A DNA stretch of 64,000 nt, from positions 1 through 64,000 of the forward strand of contig CAXBHL010000002.1 of the NCBI GenBank assembly GCA_963975575.1, in the 5' to 3' direction. The position numbers were made by a program, and so were the translations under genes. The notes under the pieces are model-generated. The model saw only the letters and a list, made by a program, of their open reading frames with translations, was not told the origin of the DNA and ran no database searches. This document shows, one piece after another, positions 16,597 to 25,913 of this stretch. How positions within the stretch are numbered: the stretch's first letter is position 1; each line of letters begins with the position of its first letter. This stretch comes from UBA6054 sp963975575. GTDB taxonomy: Bacteria; Planctomycetota; Phycisphaerae; Phycisphaerales; UBA1924.

Positions 16597-16630
16597 CGAC
16601 CCCGGCTCCGGCCGGGGTCGTTTTCTTTTT
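16597..16630 (+). terminator. Rho-independent terminator of atpA
   Basis: A 10-bp perfect stem CGACCCCGGC/GCCGGGGTCG with loop TCCG is followed by TTTTCTTTTT, 28 bp after the atpA stop. Confidence 0.92.
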
Positions 16631-16730
16631 GGGTCTGCCGGGCTGATGGTCGGATGCGGCGCGGCGGCGTGACTTCGCGGCGTGGTTCTCGCTCGGCGCA
16701 CTGCGGGCCGATGCCGCGTTGGAGAACGCT

Positions 16731-17558
16731 ATGAGTCTGAACCGATCGGGCCATCTGGCGGGATGCTGTGTTGTGGTAATGGCGGCGGCGTTCGATTCTG
16801 TCGCGGTCGCGCAGGCGGTGGTGTTCCAGACCGACTTTGATGCGGGCGTGGCGTCGGAGATCGATCCCGGGGCGGCGGCGGCGGAGGGCGTGCAGGGGTA
16901 CGCCGGGCTGGGGCACCCGGGCAATCAGTTCGGTGGGTTGTTCCTGCGGAGTCCGACGGGCAACGTGGTGACGCTGACGCTCGGCGGCCTGCCGGCGCAC
17001 GACGCCGTGTCGGTTCGGTTCCTCTTTGCGGCCATCGACTCGCTGGACGGCACGGGCGTTTTCCCGGAGGGCGACTTTCTTCGCGTGACGGTGGACGGGA
17101 CTCAGGTGTTCCGCGAGTCGTTTGCCAACGCGACCGCGTCGCAGGACCAGAGTTATGTGCCGCCGCCGGGGGTGGAGCTGGCCCATCGGGTGAATCTCGG
17201 GTTCACCCAGGGCAGTTTCTACCTTGACAGCGCGTACGACCTTGGCCTGGACCCGGTGTTCATCGACATTCCTCACGCGGGTCCGACGATGACGATCACA
17301 TGGGAGATTGAGGGGCCGGGAATCCAGCCGCTGGCGGACGAGTCCTGGGCGATGGACCGGCTGGAGGTGTCGGTGCGGACGCTGTGCCCGGCGGACCTGG
17401 CGGCCCCGTTCGGCGTGCTGAACTTCTTCGACCTTGCGGCGTACATCGGGCTCTACAACGCGGGCGACCCGGCGGCGGACCTCGCCGCGCCGTTCGGGTC
17501 GCTGAACTTCTTTGATGTGGCGGCTTACATCGGGCTGTACAACGCGGGGTGCCCCTGA
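16731..17558 (+). CDS. Secreted dockerin-tailed protein, beta-sandwich domain
   Basis: This 275-residue protein has a signal peptide (about 1-28) and one beta-rich domain (29-215) whose function I do not recognise (VTLTLGGLPAHDAVSVRFLF is typical of carbohydrate-binding-like sandwiches). The last 57 residues (219-275) are the paired tail: CPADLAAPFGVLNFFD, a helix, then DLAAPFGSLNFFD, a helix and NAGCP. Each half resembles one dockerin loop-helix unit, but Asn3 and Asp5 of the calcium loop are absent in both. A Cys opens the module and another is penultimate. As far as I recall NCBI names such tails GC-type dockerin domains. ATG 16731 follows GGAGAA. First gene of the island. Confidence 0.88.
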   Translation: MSLNRSGHLAGCCVVVMAAAFDSVAVAQAVVFQTDFDAGVASEIDPGAAAAEGVQGYAGLGHPGNQFGGLFLRSPTGNVVTLTLGGLPAHDAVSVRFLFAAIDSLDGTGVFPEGDFLRVTVDGTQVFRESFANATASQDQSYVPPPGVELAHRVNLGFTQGSFYLDSAYDLGLDPVFIDIPHAGPTMTITWEIEGPGIQPLADESWAMDRLEVSVRTLCPADLAAPFGVLNFFDLAAYIGLYNAGDPAADLAAPFGSLNFFDVAAYIGLYNAGCP

Positions 17559-17650
17559 GGTGCTGGGCCGGTGAACGGGGCGGTGAGCGGGCCGGGCGGA
17601 GGATTCGCTGCGGTTGGCGGAATCCTCTGAGGGGCCGGGCCCGTATCGGG

Positions 17651-17656
17651 TATTCT
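17651..17656 (+). promoter_or_regulatory. Putative -10 box (TATTCT)
   Basis: GGGTATTCT lies 95 nt upstream of the zincin gene start at 17746; it belongs to the recurring GGTANNCT group of this window. Confidence 0.4.
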
Positions 17657-17745
17657 CGAACGGCCCCGCCCGGGGTGTTCTCCCGCCTGTTCTGGGCGGT
17701 CCGGGCTCGGGCGGACTCTTCCCCCTTCCCCCTCCAGGAGGCGGC

Positions 17746-19434
17746 ATGAATCGGATGATGTGTGCGTTGGCAGCGCTCGTTTCGGGCGTGGTGGTGGTGT
17801 CGGCCGGTGCGGCGGACGGTCTGTTCCGGGCGGAGACGCCCGCCGACGGGCTCGCCGGGCCGGTCCCGGTCGAGGGCGTGGCGCGGGCGGTGCCGGTGGT
17901 GGCCGATTTTGCGGCCATGGACGCCGTGGGCGTCGGCGACGCCGTGCGCCTGAACCTGTTCCCGGACGCGGACCTTGGGGGGGCCGTGACGCTGGTCGAG
18001 TCGCGGGACTTCGCCCGCTACACCTGGACCGGGCGGATGGACGCGGGCGGGTCGTTCGTGCTCAGCGTCGAAGAGGACGCGGTGATGGGGGCGGTGTGGC
18101 TGGACGACGGGCGGGCCTACGAGGTCCGTCCGGGGCCCGGCGGTCGGACGTGGGCGGTGGAGCTGGACCAGGCGGCGTTCGCGCCGTGCGGGACCGACGC
18201 GGAGCACTGCGTGCACGCGGGCGGGCACGACCACGCCCCGCGGCCGGGCGGGGGGGCGCGCGGGGCGGCGTGCGCGGATGACGGGTCGGTCATCGACGTG
18301 CTGGTGGTGTGGACGCCGGCGGCGCGGTCGTCGTCGGGCGGCACGAACGGCATGCTCTCCTTGATCAGCTCGGCCATCGCGTCGGCGAACAACGCGTACG
18401 CCAACAGCCAGATCGGCACGCGGCTGCGTCTGGTGTTCGCGACCGAGGTGGCGTACAGCGAGTCGAGCAGCAACAGCACGGACCTGGGGCGCCTGCGCAG
18501 CACCAACGACGACTTCATGGACGAGGTGCACGCGCTGCGAGTCCAGTACGAGGCGGACATGGTCGCGATGATCAACGCGGGCAGCGGGTCGTGCGGCGTG
18601 GCCTACCTGATGACCAACCTGTCGACCAACTTCCGCTCGTCGGCGTTCTCGGTCACGCGGTATTCCTGCGCGGTGGGCAACCTGACCTTCGCGCACGAGC
18701 TGGGCCACAACATGGGATCGGCCCACGACCGGGACAACGCGGGCAACGCGCTGTTCAGTTATTCATTCGGCTACCGGTGGGTCTCGACCAACGGCGTGCA
18801 GTACCGCTCGGTGATGGCGTACTCGCCGGGGCAGCGGATCTCCCGGTTCTCCAACCCCAATGTTGATTATGTCGGCACGCCCACGGGCATCCCGCAGGGC
18901 ACGGCCGGTGCGGCGGACAACGCGCGTTCGATCAACGAGGCGGCGTCGACGGTGGCCAACTTCCGGCTCAGCAACGACGCCGGCCCGCCGGTGATCGTGC
19001 TCGCGCCGTCGGACCAGTCGCTGGACGCGGGGCAGACGGCGGTGTTCCAGGCGGGCGTGGTCAGCATCGACCCGGTCAGCTTCCAGTGGACGCGCGACGG
19101 CGTCGTGCTGGTCGACGACGGGCGGATCTCGGGCGCGCAGTCGGCCACCCTGACCGTGGACGCCGTCACGCCCGCCGACGCGGGGGCGTACGTGCTGGCG
19201 GTGGCCAACCCGTGCGGCTCGGCGACGGCGGACCCCGCGGTGCTCTCGGTCGCGGGCGGCTGCCCGGCGGACCTGGCCGCACCGTTCGGGACGCTCAACT
19301 TCTTCGACCTGTCGGCGTACCTGGCGTTGTTCGGCCAGCAGGACGCGGACGCGGACCTGGCGGCGCCGTTCGGTGTGTTCAACTTCTTTGACCTCTCGGC
19401 GTACATCGCGGCGTACAACGCCGGCTGCCCGTAA
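17746..19434 (+). CDS. Secreted M12-like zinc metalloprotease with dockerin-like tail
   Basis: This 562-residue protein starts at ATG 17746, with AGGAGG as ribosome binding site. After the signal peptide and a propeptide-like region (about 25-180), a reprolysin/adamalysin-type zincin domain begins VIDVLVVWTPAAR. It carries the zinc motif HELGHNMGSAHD (His317, His321, His327; Glu318 catalytic) and a Met-turn SVMAYSPG. An Ig-like domain follows (about 415-503; PVSFQWTRDGVVLVDDGR). The tail (506-562) is CPADLAAPFGTLNFFD then DLAAPFGVFNFFD, with both loops non-canonical, ending NAGCP. The predicted role is extracellular protein degradation; the tail probably fixes it at the surface or in a complex. 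Confidence 0.92.
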   Translation: MNRMMCALAALVSGVVVVSAGAADGLFRAETPADGLAGPVPVEGVARAVPVVADFAAMDAVGVGDAVRLNLFPDADLGGAVTLVESRDFARYTWTGRMDAGGSFVLSVEEDAVMGAVWLDDGRAYEVRPGPGGRTWAVELDQAAFAPCGTDAEHCVHAGGHDHAPRPGGGARGAACADDGSVIDVLVVWTPAARSSSGGTNGMLSLISSAIASANNAYANSQIGTRLRLVFATEVAYSESSSNSTDLGRLRSTNDDFMDEVHALRVQYEADMVAMINAGSGSCGVAYLMTNLSTNFRSSAFSVTRYSCAVGNLTFAHELGHNMGSAHDRDNAGNALFSYSFGYRWVSTNGVQYRSVMAYSPGQRISRFSNPNVDYVGTPTGIPQGTAGAADNARSINEAASTVANFRLSNDAGPPVIVLAPSDQSLDAGQTAVFQAGVVSIDPVSFQWTRDGVVLVDDGRISGAQSATLTVDAVTPADAGAYVLAVANPCGSATADPAVLSVAGGCPADLAAPFGTLNFFDLSAYLALFGQQDADADLAAPFGVFNFFDLSAYIAAYNAGCP

Positions 19435-19478
19435 CGGGGTTCTCCGGCCCGGTTGGTTTGTGAACTGTTCTCAGCGGA

Positions 19479-19510
19479 AGGGCCCGGGATTCGTCCCGGG
19501 CCCTCTTTGT
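19479..19510 (+). terminator. Rho-independent terminator with TTCG loop
   Basis: An 11-bp stem AGGGCCCGGGA/TCCCGGGCCCT closes a TTCG tetraloop and is followed by CTTTGT, 45 bp after the zincin gene stop. Confidence 0.88.
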
Positions 19511-19524
19511 CGGGAGGGGCGGAT

Positions 19525-19558
<34 letters not shown>

Positions 19559-19597
19559 GATTGTGGATTCGTGGGTACGGATCGGGGTCTGGGTTGG

Positions 19598-19603
19598 TAG
19601 GCT
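19598..19603 (+). promoter_or_regulatory. Putative -10 box (TAGGCT)
   Basis: TTGGTAGGCT lies 37 nt before ATG 19635. The poly-G tract ends 40 nt upstream of it, just beyond where a -35 element would sit. Confidence 0.45.
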
Positions 19604-19634
19604 GTGTCCGGGCGGGGTATCCGGAGGTTGCGTG

Positions 19635-21227
19635 ATGTGTGTGCTGGGTTGGATGGTGGTCGCGGTGGTGGGGGGTGCGGCGGCGGGCGCGGAGGAGCCG
19701 CTGCGGATGGTGCGGGTGGCGACGGACACGCCCGCGGCGCTGGCCGCGGAGTTGCACGCGCACGGGCTGGATGTGGAGCACGGGCACACGTACCAAAGCG
19801 GAGACGGGGGCGGGCTGGAGATCGTCGTGACGGCGGCGGAGCAGGCGTGGCTGGCCGAGCGCGGGCACGCGGTGCGCGTCGTGCGGACCGGTCAACCCTT
19901 GCGGGACGGGGGGCGGGAAGCGGGGCGTGGCATCCCTGACGGATACGGCGACCTGGATTGGATCTATCAGCAGATGCACGCGGCGGCGGCGCGGCGGCCG
20001 GACGTCTGCGAGGTGGTCGATCTGACCGAGCGGTACGGCGCGGACCCGACCTTCGAGGGGCGGCACCTGTTCGCGGTCCGGATCAGCGATAACGTCGGGC
20101 AGGACGAGGCCGAGCCGGCGGTGCTGATCGTGGCCAACCACCACGCCCGCGAGATCGGCACGCCGATCGTCGCGCTGCGGACCATCGACAACCTCGTGGA
20201 CGGCTACGGGTCGGACCCGCGCATCACGGCGGCGGTGGACGGGCACGAGATCTGGATCGCGCCCACCTGGAACCCCGACGGCTACCACCACGTGTACACG
20301 GTGGACGATTTCTGGCGCAAGAACCGGCGTCCGAACCCGGACGGTTCCCGGGGCGTGGACCTGAACCGCAACTACCCGGTCGGCTGGGGCCAGTGCGGGG
20401 GCAGCACGTTCCCCGGCTCGTCGGTGTATCAGGGGCCCGAGGCGGCGTCGGAGCCGGAGACGCGGACGATGGTCGCCTTCGCGGCCGACCGCCGGTTCGC
20501 CCGCGTGGCGGACATCCATTCGTACGCGAGCGAGGTGCGTTACGGCTATGGCTGCTGGAACCACCCGTGGGACCCTTCGTTCGGGCAGGTGGCGGCGGGG
20601 TTGAGCCAGCTGTCAGGGTACGGCGGCGACACCGGCTCGTCGTGCTGTTTGGGCGGCGACATTCACCTGCACACCAACCGCTACGGCGCGCTGGCGTTCC
20701 TCTGGGAGATCGGCACCAGTTTCCATCCCTCCTTCGCGAGCGCCAACGCGGAGGCGGACGTGCTGTGGAACGCGATGATCGAGTTGATCGATCGGGGCAG
20801 CGCGATCTCGGGCCGGGTGATGCGGGCGGGGTCGCAGACCCCCGTGGAGGCGACGGTGACCGTGGTGGGCGCGGGCTTCTCGCACGGCGAGACGCACGGC
20901 TCGGCGCCGCGGCACGGGCTCTTCCACGCGCACCCGCCGCTGGGGACCTGGACGCTGCGGTTCGAGGCGGCGGGGTACGAGCCGGCGGAGCGGACGGTGA
21001 CGCTCAACAGCGTGATGCCGCAGGCGGCGCTGCTGGTGGAACTGACGCCCGAGTGCGCGGCCGACCTGGCCGAGCCGTTCGGGGTGCTCAACTTCTTCGA
21101 CCTGTCGGCGTTCATCGGGCTGTACGGCGGGCAGGACCCCGCGGCCGACTGGGCCGCCCCGGCGGGGGTGTTCAACTTTTTCGACGTGGCGGCCTACATC
21201 GGGGCGTACAACGCGGGCTGCCCGTGA
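19635..21227 (+). CDS. Secreted M14 zinc carboxypeptidase with dockerin-like tail
   Basis: This 530-residue protein starts at ATG 19635, preceded by CCGGAGGTT. After a short signal peptide and a prodomain-like region comes an M14 domain (about 115-385). Zinc ligands are His170 and Glu173 in NHHAREIG, with the third His in DIHSYASE. Substrate-binding WNPDGY and DLNRNYP are present, and the catalytic Glu is in FLWEIGTSFHPS. A carboxypeptidase-regulatory-like beta domain follows (about 390-470). The tail (474-530) reads CAADLAEPFGVLNFFD then DWAAPAGVFNFFD, ending NAGCP. It should release C-terminal residues from peptides, complementing the endoprotease encoded upstream. Expression could be affected by the poly-G tract in front of it. 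Confidence 0.93.
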   Translation: MCVLGWMVVAVVGGAAAGAEEPLRMVRVATDTPAALAAELHAHGLDVEHGHTYQSGDGGGLEIVVTAAEQAWLAERGHAVRVVRTGQPLRDGGREAGRGIPDGYGDLDWIYQQMHAAAARRPDVCEVVDLTERYGADPTFEGRHLFAVRISDNVGQDEAEPAVLIVANHHAREIGTPIVALRTIDNLVDGYGSDPRITAAVDGHEIWIAPTWNPDGYHHVYTVDDFWRKNRRPNPDGSRGVDLNRNYPVGWGQCGGSTFPGSSVYQGPEAASEPETRTMVAFAADRRFARVADIHSYASEVRYGYGCWNHPWDPSFGQVAAGLSQLSGYGGDTGSSCCLGGDIHLHTNRYGALAFLWEIGTSFHPSFASANAEADVLWNAMIELIDRGSAISGRVMRAGSQTPVEATVTVVGAGFSHGETHGSAPRHGLFHAHPPLGTWTLRFEAAGYEPAERTVTLNSVMPQAALLVELTPECAADLAEPFGVLNFFDLSAFIGLYGGQDPAADWAAPAGVFNFFDVAAYIGAYNAGCP

Positions 21228-21239
21228 GCGGCCGGCATC

Positions 21240-21245
21240 TAGGGT
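21240..21245 (+). promoter_or_regulatory. Weak putative -10 box (TAGGGT)
   Basis: CTAGGGTAAAGAT lies about 190 nt before the start of the VCBS gene at 21438. It is the only TANNNT-type site near a GG/CT context in this gap, and its distance from the start is large. Confidence 0.2.
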
Positions 21246-21437
21246 AAAGATCACAACAAGGCCGGAACCGCTCGTCAGGGGGCCCGTACCGACCACCGAT
21301 CGGGGCGCGTGCGACGCGGCCCGTGGGGACGGGAGGCGATGCCCCTGCGAAGGGGTGGCGCGCCAGCGTCGTGTCGGCCCTTCGCTGAGCAAGGGGCTCG
21401 CGGCGCCACACAGGCACCAGAACAGAAGGGGACGGCG

Positions 21438-23759
21438 ATGGCGTTTGCGAAGCGGGTTTTTGTGTTGTCGTTGGTTGTGGTCGCGGGCTCGGCCGTGGCC
21501 CGGACAGCGCCGTTCGGGATTCTCAGGCTGGGCGCGCCGGCGCCGCTGCAGAACGACGTCGGCACGCTGTTCTGGGCGGCGGGCGATATCGACGGCGACG
21601 GAAGGACGGATTATGTGACCGCGCCCGCGCTGCCGGTGTCGGACCCGGTGTACGGCGTGGCGTTCGCGCAGGGCGACGGTTCGTTCGAGTTCGTGGGGCC
21701 GCTGGATCTGATCACCCCCGGCGGCGAGGAGCCTTCGACGATCCCGACGGTGGCCGACACCGACGGCGATGGGATGATGGAGGTCGTGGGGTTGGTGTTC
21801 GGCGGGGAGCTGGTGGGTGTGGAGTTTGACGGGCGCACGCCGCTGGCGACGGTGACCGCGCCGGCGCCCGGCCCGGACACGGGCATCGATCCGGTCATCG
21901 CGGTCGCCGGAGACCTTGCGGGCGAGGGGGCTGACGCGGTGGTGTACCCGTCCTTGTTCGGGGGCGTCGCGGTGCGCTGGCCGGACGGGACGGGCGTGGC
22001 GATCGAGCCGCCCGCGGGGCGCGACCCGGAGGTGTTCCCGGTCGCGGACTACAACGGCGACGGCCTCGCCGACGTGCTCTTCGGCGTGCGCAGCCCGTCC
22101 GCGCTGGTGCTTGTCCCCGGGACGGGGTCTCGGACGCTGGGGGCGCCGTTGTCGTTCCCGGTGGCCGAGCCGCGGGGCGCGGTGGTGGATCTGGACGCCG
22201 ACGGTGCCCCGGACTATGCGTGTGTGGAAAGCGGACGGGTCCTCTGGTACGCGGCGTTCGCGCAGGGCGGGGGCCAGCCGAAGAACCTCGGTGCGCCGGG
22301 CGGGCGGATCGTCACGCTGGTGGCGGGCGGCGGCCGGCCGGACGGGACCGGGCCGGTGGGCCTTGTGATCGCCGTGCAGCGGGGCTTTGACGGGATGCTC
22401 GGCTGGTGGGCGGACCCGCTGGCGGGCGACGACACGTTCGGCGTGCTCGAGGCCATCGATCGATCGCCCGACTTCGGGCCGACCGTCGTCTTCGAGGACC
22501 GCGACGCGGACGGGCGCGACGACCTCGAGACCGGCAGCTTCGGTGTCGGGCGGTATCTTGCGCGGGGTTGCCCCGCGCCGGGCCGGTACGGCGCGATCGG
22601 CGCGGAGCTGACCGGGCGGGCGTTGCATGTGACGGCATCTGACCTGGACGGCGACGGCCGGGACGAGCTGATCCGCACGGACAACGCCCGGCTGCGCCTG
22701 GACGATGCCGACGGGCCGGGCGGGTGGACGACCGTCTCCCTGCCCATCCCCGCGGGCGGCTGGATGTCGCGCGTGGTGGAGATCGGCGCCGGGCGGTACA
22801 TCGTCGGGACGAGTTCCAACGGCTGGGCCTGGTCGTTCGCCGAGCAGAACGGCGTGTGGACCGAGGTCCAGCGGCTGTCCCTGGGGGGCGCGACGCGCTC
22901 GTTCGGCGTGGCGGACCTGGACGCGGACGGTTCGCCCGAGATGGCCATCGCGGACTATGAGGGCTTGGTGCGGTTGGTGCGGATCGGCTCGGACGGCACG
23001 CTGTCCGAGGTTGGCTCGTTCGCGACGCCGACGCCGGTCGGGCTGGACGTGGCGGACGTGACGGGCGATGGGCTGGCCGACGTCATCGCCGGTGACGAGG
23101 TCGGCGGGATGTTGCGGGTCCACGCCAACCTCGGCGGGTTGTCGTTCGCGCCGCCCGCCACGGTCGCGTTGCCGGGCACGACGCCGTACTGGGTGCTCGC
23201 GGCCGATATCGATGGCGACGGCCTGGAGGACATCGCGACGGGGCGCCATGGCGTGTTCGTGCTCTGGGGCGACGCGGGCGGCGGGCTGTCCGAGCCGGAC
23301 GCGGTCGCGTCGATCGAGGGGTTCGCGAACTTCGGGTACAACGAGATCCAGCCGGCCCCGCGGGCCGACGGACGGCTGGACCTGATCCTGGCGTTCGGCG
23401 GCATTGGGGGGGCACGGTCGGCGTACCTGACGCAGAAGGGGCCGCGTGACTTCGTGTCGTCGCCGCTGGCGGGTGTTGACCACAGCGGAGCGACCGCGGG
23501 TGACGTCAATGGCGACGGCGTGCGCGACGTGGTGCTCGTGTCGGCGAACGTCGGCACGGCGGACGTGCATCTGGGTTCGGCCGGGCCCTGCGTCGCGGAC
23601 GTGACCGGCGACTGCGTCGTGAACTTCTTCGACGTGGCGGCGTATCTGGGCCTGTTCAACTCCCAGGACCCGGCGGCGGATCTGGCCGAACCCTTCGGGA
23701 CGCTGAACTTCTTTGACGTGGCGGCTTTCATCGGGGCGTACAACGCGGGCTGCCCGTAG
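21438..23759 (+). CDS. Secreted VCBS/FG-GAP beta-propeller protein with dockerin-like tail
   Basis: This 773-residue protein starts at ATG 21438 after AAGGGGAC; upstream in-frame sequence lacks signal-peptide character. The signal peptide (MAFAKRVFVLSLVVVAGSAVA) is followed by many repeats with a calcium-loop-like DxDGDGxxD core, for example DIDGDGRTDY, DTDGDGMMEV, DYNGDGLADV, DRDADGRDDL, DLDADGSPEM and DIDGDGLEDI. These are blades of integrin-like propellers. No catalytic motif is seen, so binding or structure is the likely role. The tail (718-773) has a nearly canonical first loop (DVTGDCVVNFFD) and a degenerate second (DLAEPFGTLNFFD), ending NAGCP. A weak hairpin TCCCC/GGGGGA follows the stop. 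Confidence 0.88.
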   Translation: MAFAKRVFVLSLVVVAGSAVARTAPFGILRLGAPAPLQNDVGTLFWAAGDIDGDGRTDYVTAPALPVSDPVYGVAFAQGDGSFEFVGPLDLITPGGEEPSTIPTVADTDGDGMMEVVGLVFGGELVGVEFDGRTPLATVTAPAPGPDTGIDPVIAVAGDLAGEGADAVVYPSLFGGVAVRWPDGTGVAIEPPAGRDPEVFPVADYNGDGLADVLFGVRSPSALVLVPGTGSRTLGAPLSFPVAEPRGAVVDLDADGAPDYACVESGRVLWYAAFAQGGGQPKNLGAPGGRIVTLVAGGGRPDGTGPVGLVIAVQRGFDGMLGWWADPLAGDDTFGVLEAIDRSPDFGPTVVFEDRDADGRDDLETGSFGVGRYLARGCPAPGRYGAIGAELTGRALHVTASDLDGDGRDELIRTDNARLRLDDADGPGGWTTVSLPIPAGGWMSRVVEIGAGRYIVGTSSNGWAWSFAEQNGVWTEVQRLSLGGATRSFGVADLDADGSPEMAIADYEGLVRLVRIGSDGTLSEVGSFATPTPVGLDVADVTGDGLADVIAGDEVGGMLRVHANLGGLSFAPPATVALPGTTPYWVLAADIDGDGLEDIATGRHGVFVLWGDAGGGLSEPDAVASIEGFANFGYNEIQPAPRADGRLDLILAFGGIGGARSAYLTQKGPRDFVSSPLAGVDHSGATAGDVNGDGVRDVVLVSANVGTADVHLGSAGPCVADVTGDCVVNFFDVAAYLGLFNSQDPAADLAEPFGTLNFFDVAAFIGAYNAGCP

Positions 23760-23861
23760 ATCCCCTTCATGGGGGAGTGGATTTTCCGTTGTACGGAGAA
23801 GGATTGTGCGCTCGCCTTTCGGGCGGGGGGTAAATTCCTTTGGTCGTGCGCCGGGGTCTGC

Positions 23862-23867
23862 TAGGCT
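23862..23867 (+). promoter_or_regulatory. Putative -10 box (TAGGCT)
   Basis: CTGCTAGGCTGGG lies 48 nt upstream of ATG 23910. It is identical in its core to the sites at 19598 and 45514. Confidence 0.45.
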
Positions 23868-23909
23868 GGGAACGGCCGGCCTGTGGGGGGTTGGCGCGGG
23901 AGTGATCAC

Positions 23910-25913
23910 ATGCGAGTTTCGATCGGGTGCGCGTGCGTCGTGCTGTCCGGGTTGTCCTGTGCCGCGAGCGGGCAGTGCGCGTTCGTGCCGCCGGTCCTGG
24001 GGGGTGACGATTTCGGGGCCGGGTTCGGCATCGCGTGCGCGATGGACGCGGCCGGGACGGTCGCGCTGGTGTCTGGGTCGGGCTACGACGGCGGGGACGG
24101 GCTGGTGCGGACCTTCCGGCGCGTGGGCGGCGACTGGGTCGAGGGCCCGGCGTTCGGCGCGCTGTTCGGTTTCGGAGACAACTTCGGCGCCGAGTTGGCG
24201 ATGAGCGACGACGGGCTGACGGCCGTGGTGTGCGCGCCGCGGGAACCATCGTTCACGCCCTCGTTCCATCTCGCCGCGGGCGGGGCGTACATCTACGAGC
24301 GGGCCGAGGGCACGGGCGACTGGACCCAGTCGCACCGGTTCGCGCCCCCCGAGCCGGGCACGGAGGAAAACTTCGGCGCGGCGTGCGCGATCAGCGCGGA
24401 CGGATCGGTGGTCGTGATCGGCGAGGCGAACGTGCTCGGGTCGAAGTGGGTTGGCCTGCCGGACGCGGCGTGGGTCTCGACGCGCCAGGGCGGAACCTGG
24501 GGCCCGCTGGTGCGGCTGGTGCCGTCGCCGGCGCCCCCCGATTCGTACAACTTCGGGCAGTCGGTGGCGATCTCGGCGGACGGCACGCTGATCGCCGTGG
24601 GCGCGCCGACGCCCCCCGCGTTCTCGGACGAGTCCGGGATCGTGCACGTGTTCGAGCTGCAGGGGTCGTCGTGGGTGCAGACCGACGTGCTCTCGCGACC
24701 GATCGCGGGGGATTCGTTCAATGGCTTCGGGGGTTTCCTCGTGTTCGACGGCACGACGCTGCTCACGCACAACCGGTCGGAGACCGGTCCGGGCGTGGAC
24801 GGCGTCGCGCCGGTGTGCCTGTACGAGCGGTCCGGCGGGGCGTACCCGGCCGTGCCGACGGAGCTGCTCATCCCCCCGGCCGCCGCGCCGACGCTGGGAC
24901 CGATGGTGGTGCGGAATGACACCCTGCTGCTGTGCACGCTGGCCCAGGGGGTGGACGACGGGCTGTCGGTGTACCGCCGGGACACCGACGACCCGACGCG
25001 GACCTGGTCGTTCGACGGCATCTTCGCCAGCGATGACCCGGACCCGTTCGGCGGTTCGACCGGTTACGGACGCTCGGCGGCCATCGCGGACGATCCGTCG
25101 GTGATGGTGGTCGGCGAGCCGGGCTGGTCTTCCGATCCGTTCACATTCTCGCAGGAGGGCCGGATCAACTTCCCGGATCGCGTGTTCACCAACGACGAGT
25201 TCGTGATCACGCCGGGCAGCTCGACGATCAGCGTCACCTTCGAGTTCCCGGGCATGTTCCCCCAGTCGCTGTTCCTGGAACTGCTGGGGTTCTTTGACCT
25301 TGGGTACCCGGTCAACTGTGACGGCTCCGACACTCCGGTGCAGGTGGTGATCGAGGGCATGTCGTTCTCGCCGGCCGATCCCGAGGTGGTGATCGAGGGG
25401 CCGCTGGGGGTGCCGATCCGGCTGACGGACGTGGTGATCAGCCTGTCCGGGCCGAGCGACCCGGCGCCGGTGGGACCGTTCGGCGACGCCGCGTTCACGG
25501 GGATGGTCGTGGCGGTCGACGCGACGGTGAAGATCGGGATCCTGCCGTCGTTCCCGTTCTCGGCCGAGGGGGCGCAGAGCGAGCCGATGAACGCGTACGT
25601 GTTCGGATCCATGTTCGGCATGCCGCCGCGGTTCCAGGTGCCTTCGCTGGGGCTGGACTTCGAACCGGATCTGGGGCTGGGCGACAACAACCCCACGGTG
25701 ACCGCGATCGGCTCAATCTTCACCGAGCGGGACACGTCGTGCGCGGCGGACCTGGCCGAGCCGTTCGGCGTGCTCAACTTCTTCGACGTGGCGGCGTTCA
25801 TCGGGCTCTACAACGCCCAGGACCCCGGGGCGGACCTGGCCGAACCGTTCGGGGTGCTCAACTTCTTCGACGTGGCGGCCTACATCGGGGCGTACAACGC
25901 GGGCTGCCCGTAG
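23910..25913 (+). CDS. Secreted propeller-like protein with dockerin-like tail
   Basis: This 667-residue protein starts at ATG 23910; its signal peptide ends near CAASGQ. The first 390 residues hold repeats of about 55 residues of the FG-GAP type (FGAGFGIACAMDAAGTVALV, FGAACAISADGSVVVIGE, FGQSVAISADGTLIAVGAP). A second beta-rich domain (about 415-600) contains FVITPGSSTISVTFEF and shows no enzyme motif. The paired tail (611-667) has two nearly identical degenerate loops, DLAEPFGVLNFFD in both halves, which suggests recent duplication or conversion within the gene. It ends NAGCP. Function unknown beyond likely surface binding. Confidence 0.87.
   Translation: MRVSIGCACVVLSGLSCAASGQCAFVPPVLGGDDFGAGFGIACAMDAAGTVALVSGSGYDGGDGLVRTFRRVGGDWVEGPAFGALFGFGDNFGAELAMSDDGLTAVVCAPREPSFTPSFHLAAGGAYIYERAEGTGDWTQSHRFAPPEPGTEENFGAACAISADGSVVVIGEANVLGSKWVGLPDAAWVSTRQGGTWGPLVRLVPSPAPPDSYNFGQSVAISADGTLIAVGAPTPPAFSDESGIVHVFELQGSSWVQTDVLSRPIAGDSFNGFGGFLVFDGTTLLTHNRSETGPGVDGVAPVCLYERSGGAYPAVPTELLIPPAAAPTLGPMVVRNDTLLLCTLAQGVDDGLSVYRRDTDDPTRTWSFDGIFASDDPDPFGGSTGYGRSAAIADDPSVMVVGEPGWSSDPFTFSQEGRINFPDRVFTNDEFVITPGSSTISVTFEFPGMFPQSLFLELLGFFDLGYPVNCDGSDTPVQVVIEGMSFSPADPEVVIEGPLGVPIRLTDVVISLSGPSDPAPVGPFGDAAFTGMVVAVDATVKIGILPSFPFSAEGAQSEPMNAYVFGSMFGMPPRFQVPSLGLDFEPDLGLGDNNPTVTAIGSIFTERDTSCAADLAEPFGVLNFFDVAAFIGLYNAQDPGADLAEPFGVLNFFDVAAYIGAYNAGCP

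Noticed and set aside
17405..17555. Tail as EF-hand protein or PEP-CTERM signal
   Set aside because: The loop-helix pairs are dockerin-like, and there is no hydrophobic helix plus Arg cluster as in the true PEP-CTERM protein at 11048.
20613..24770. 1385-codon open frame on the minus strand
   Set aside because: It is antisense to three good secreted-protein genes and crosses their intergenic regions; its composition (Arg, Val, Gly, His) is typical of GC-rich antisense frames.
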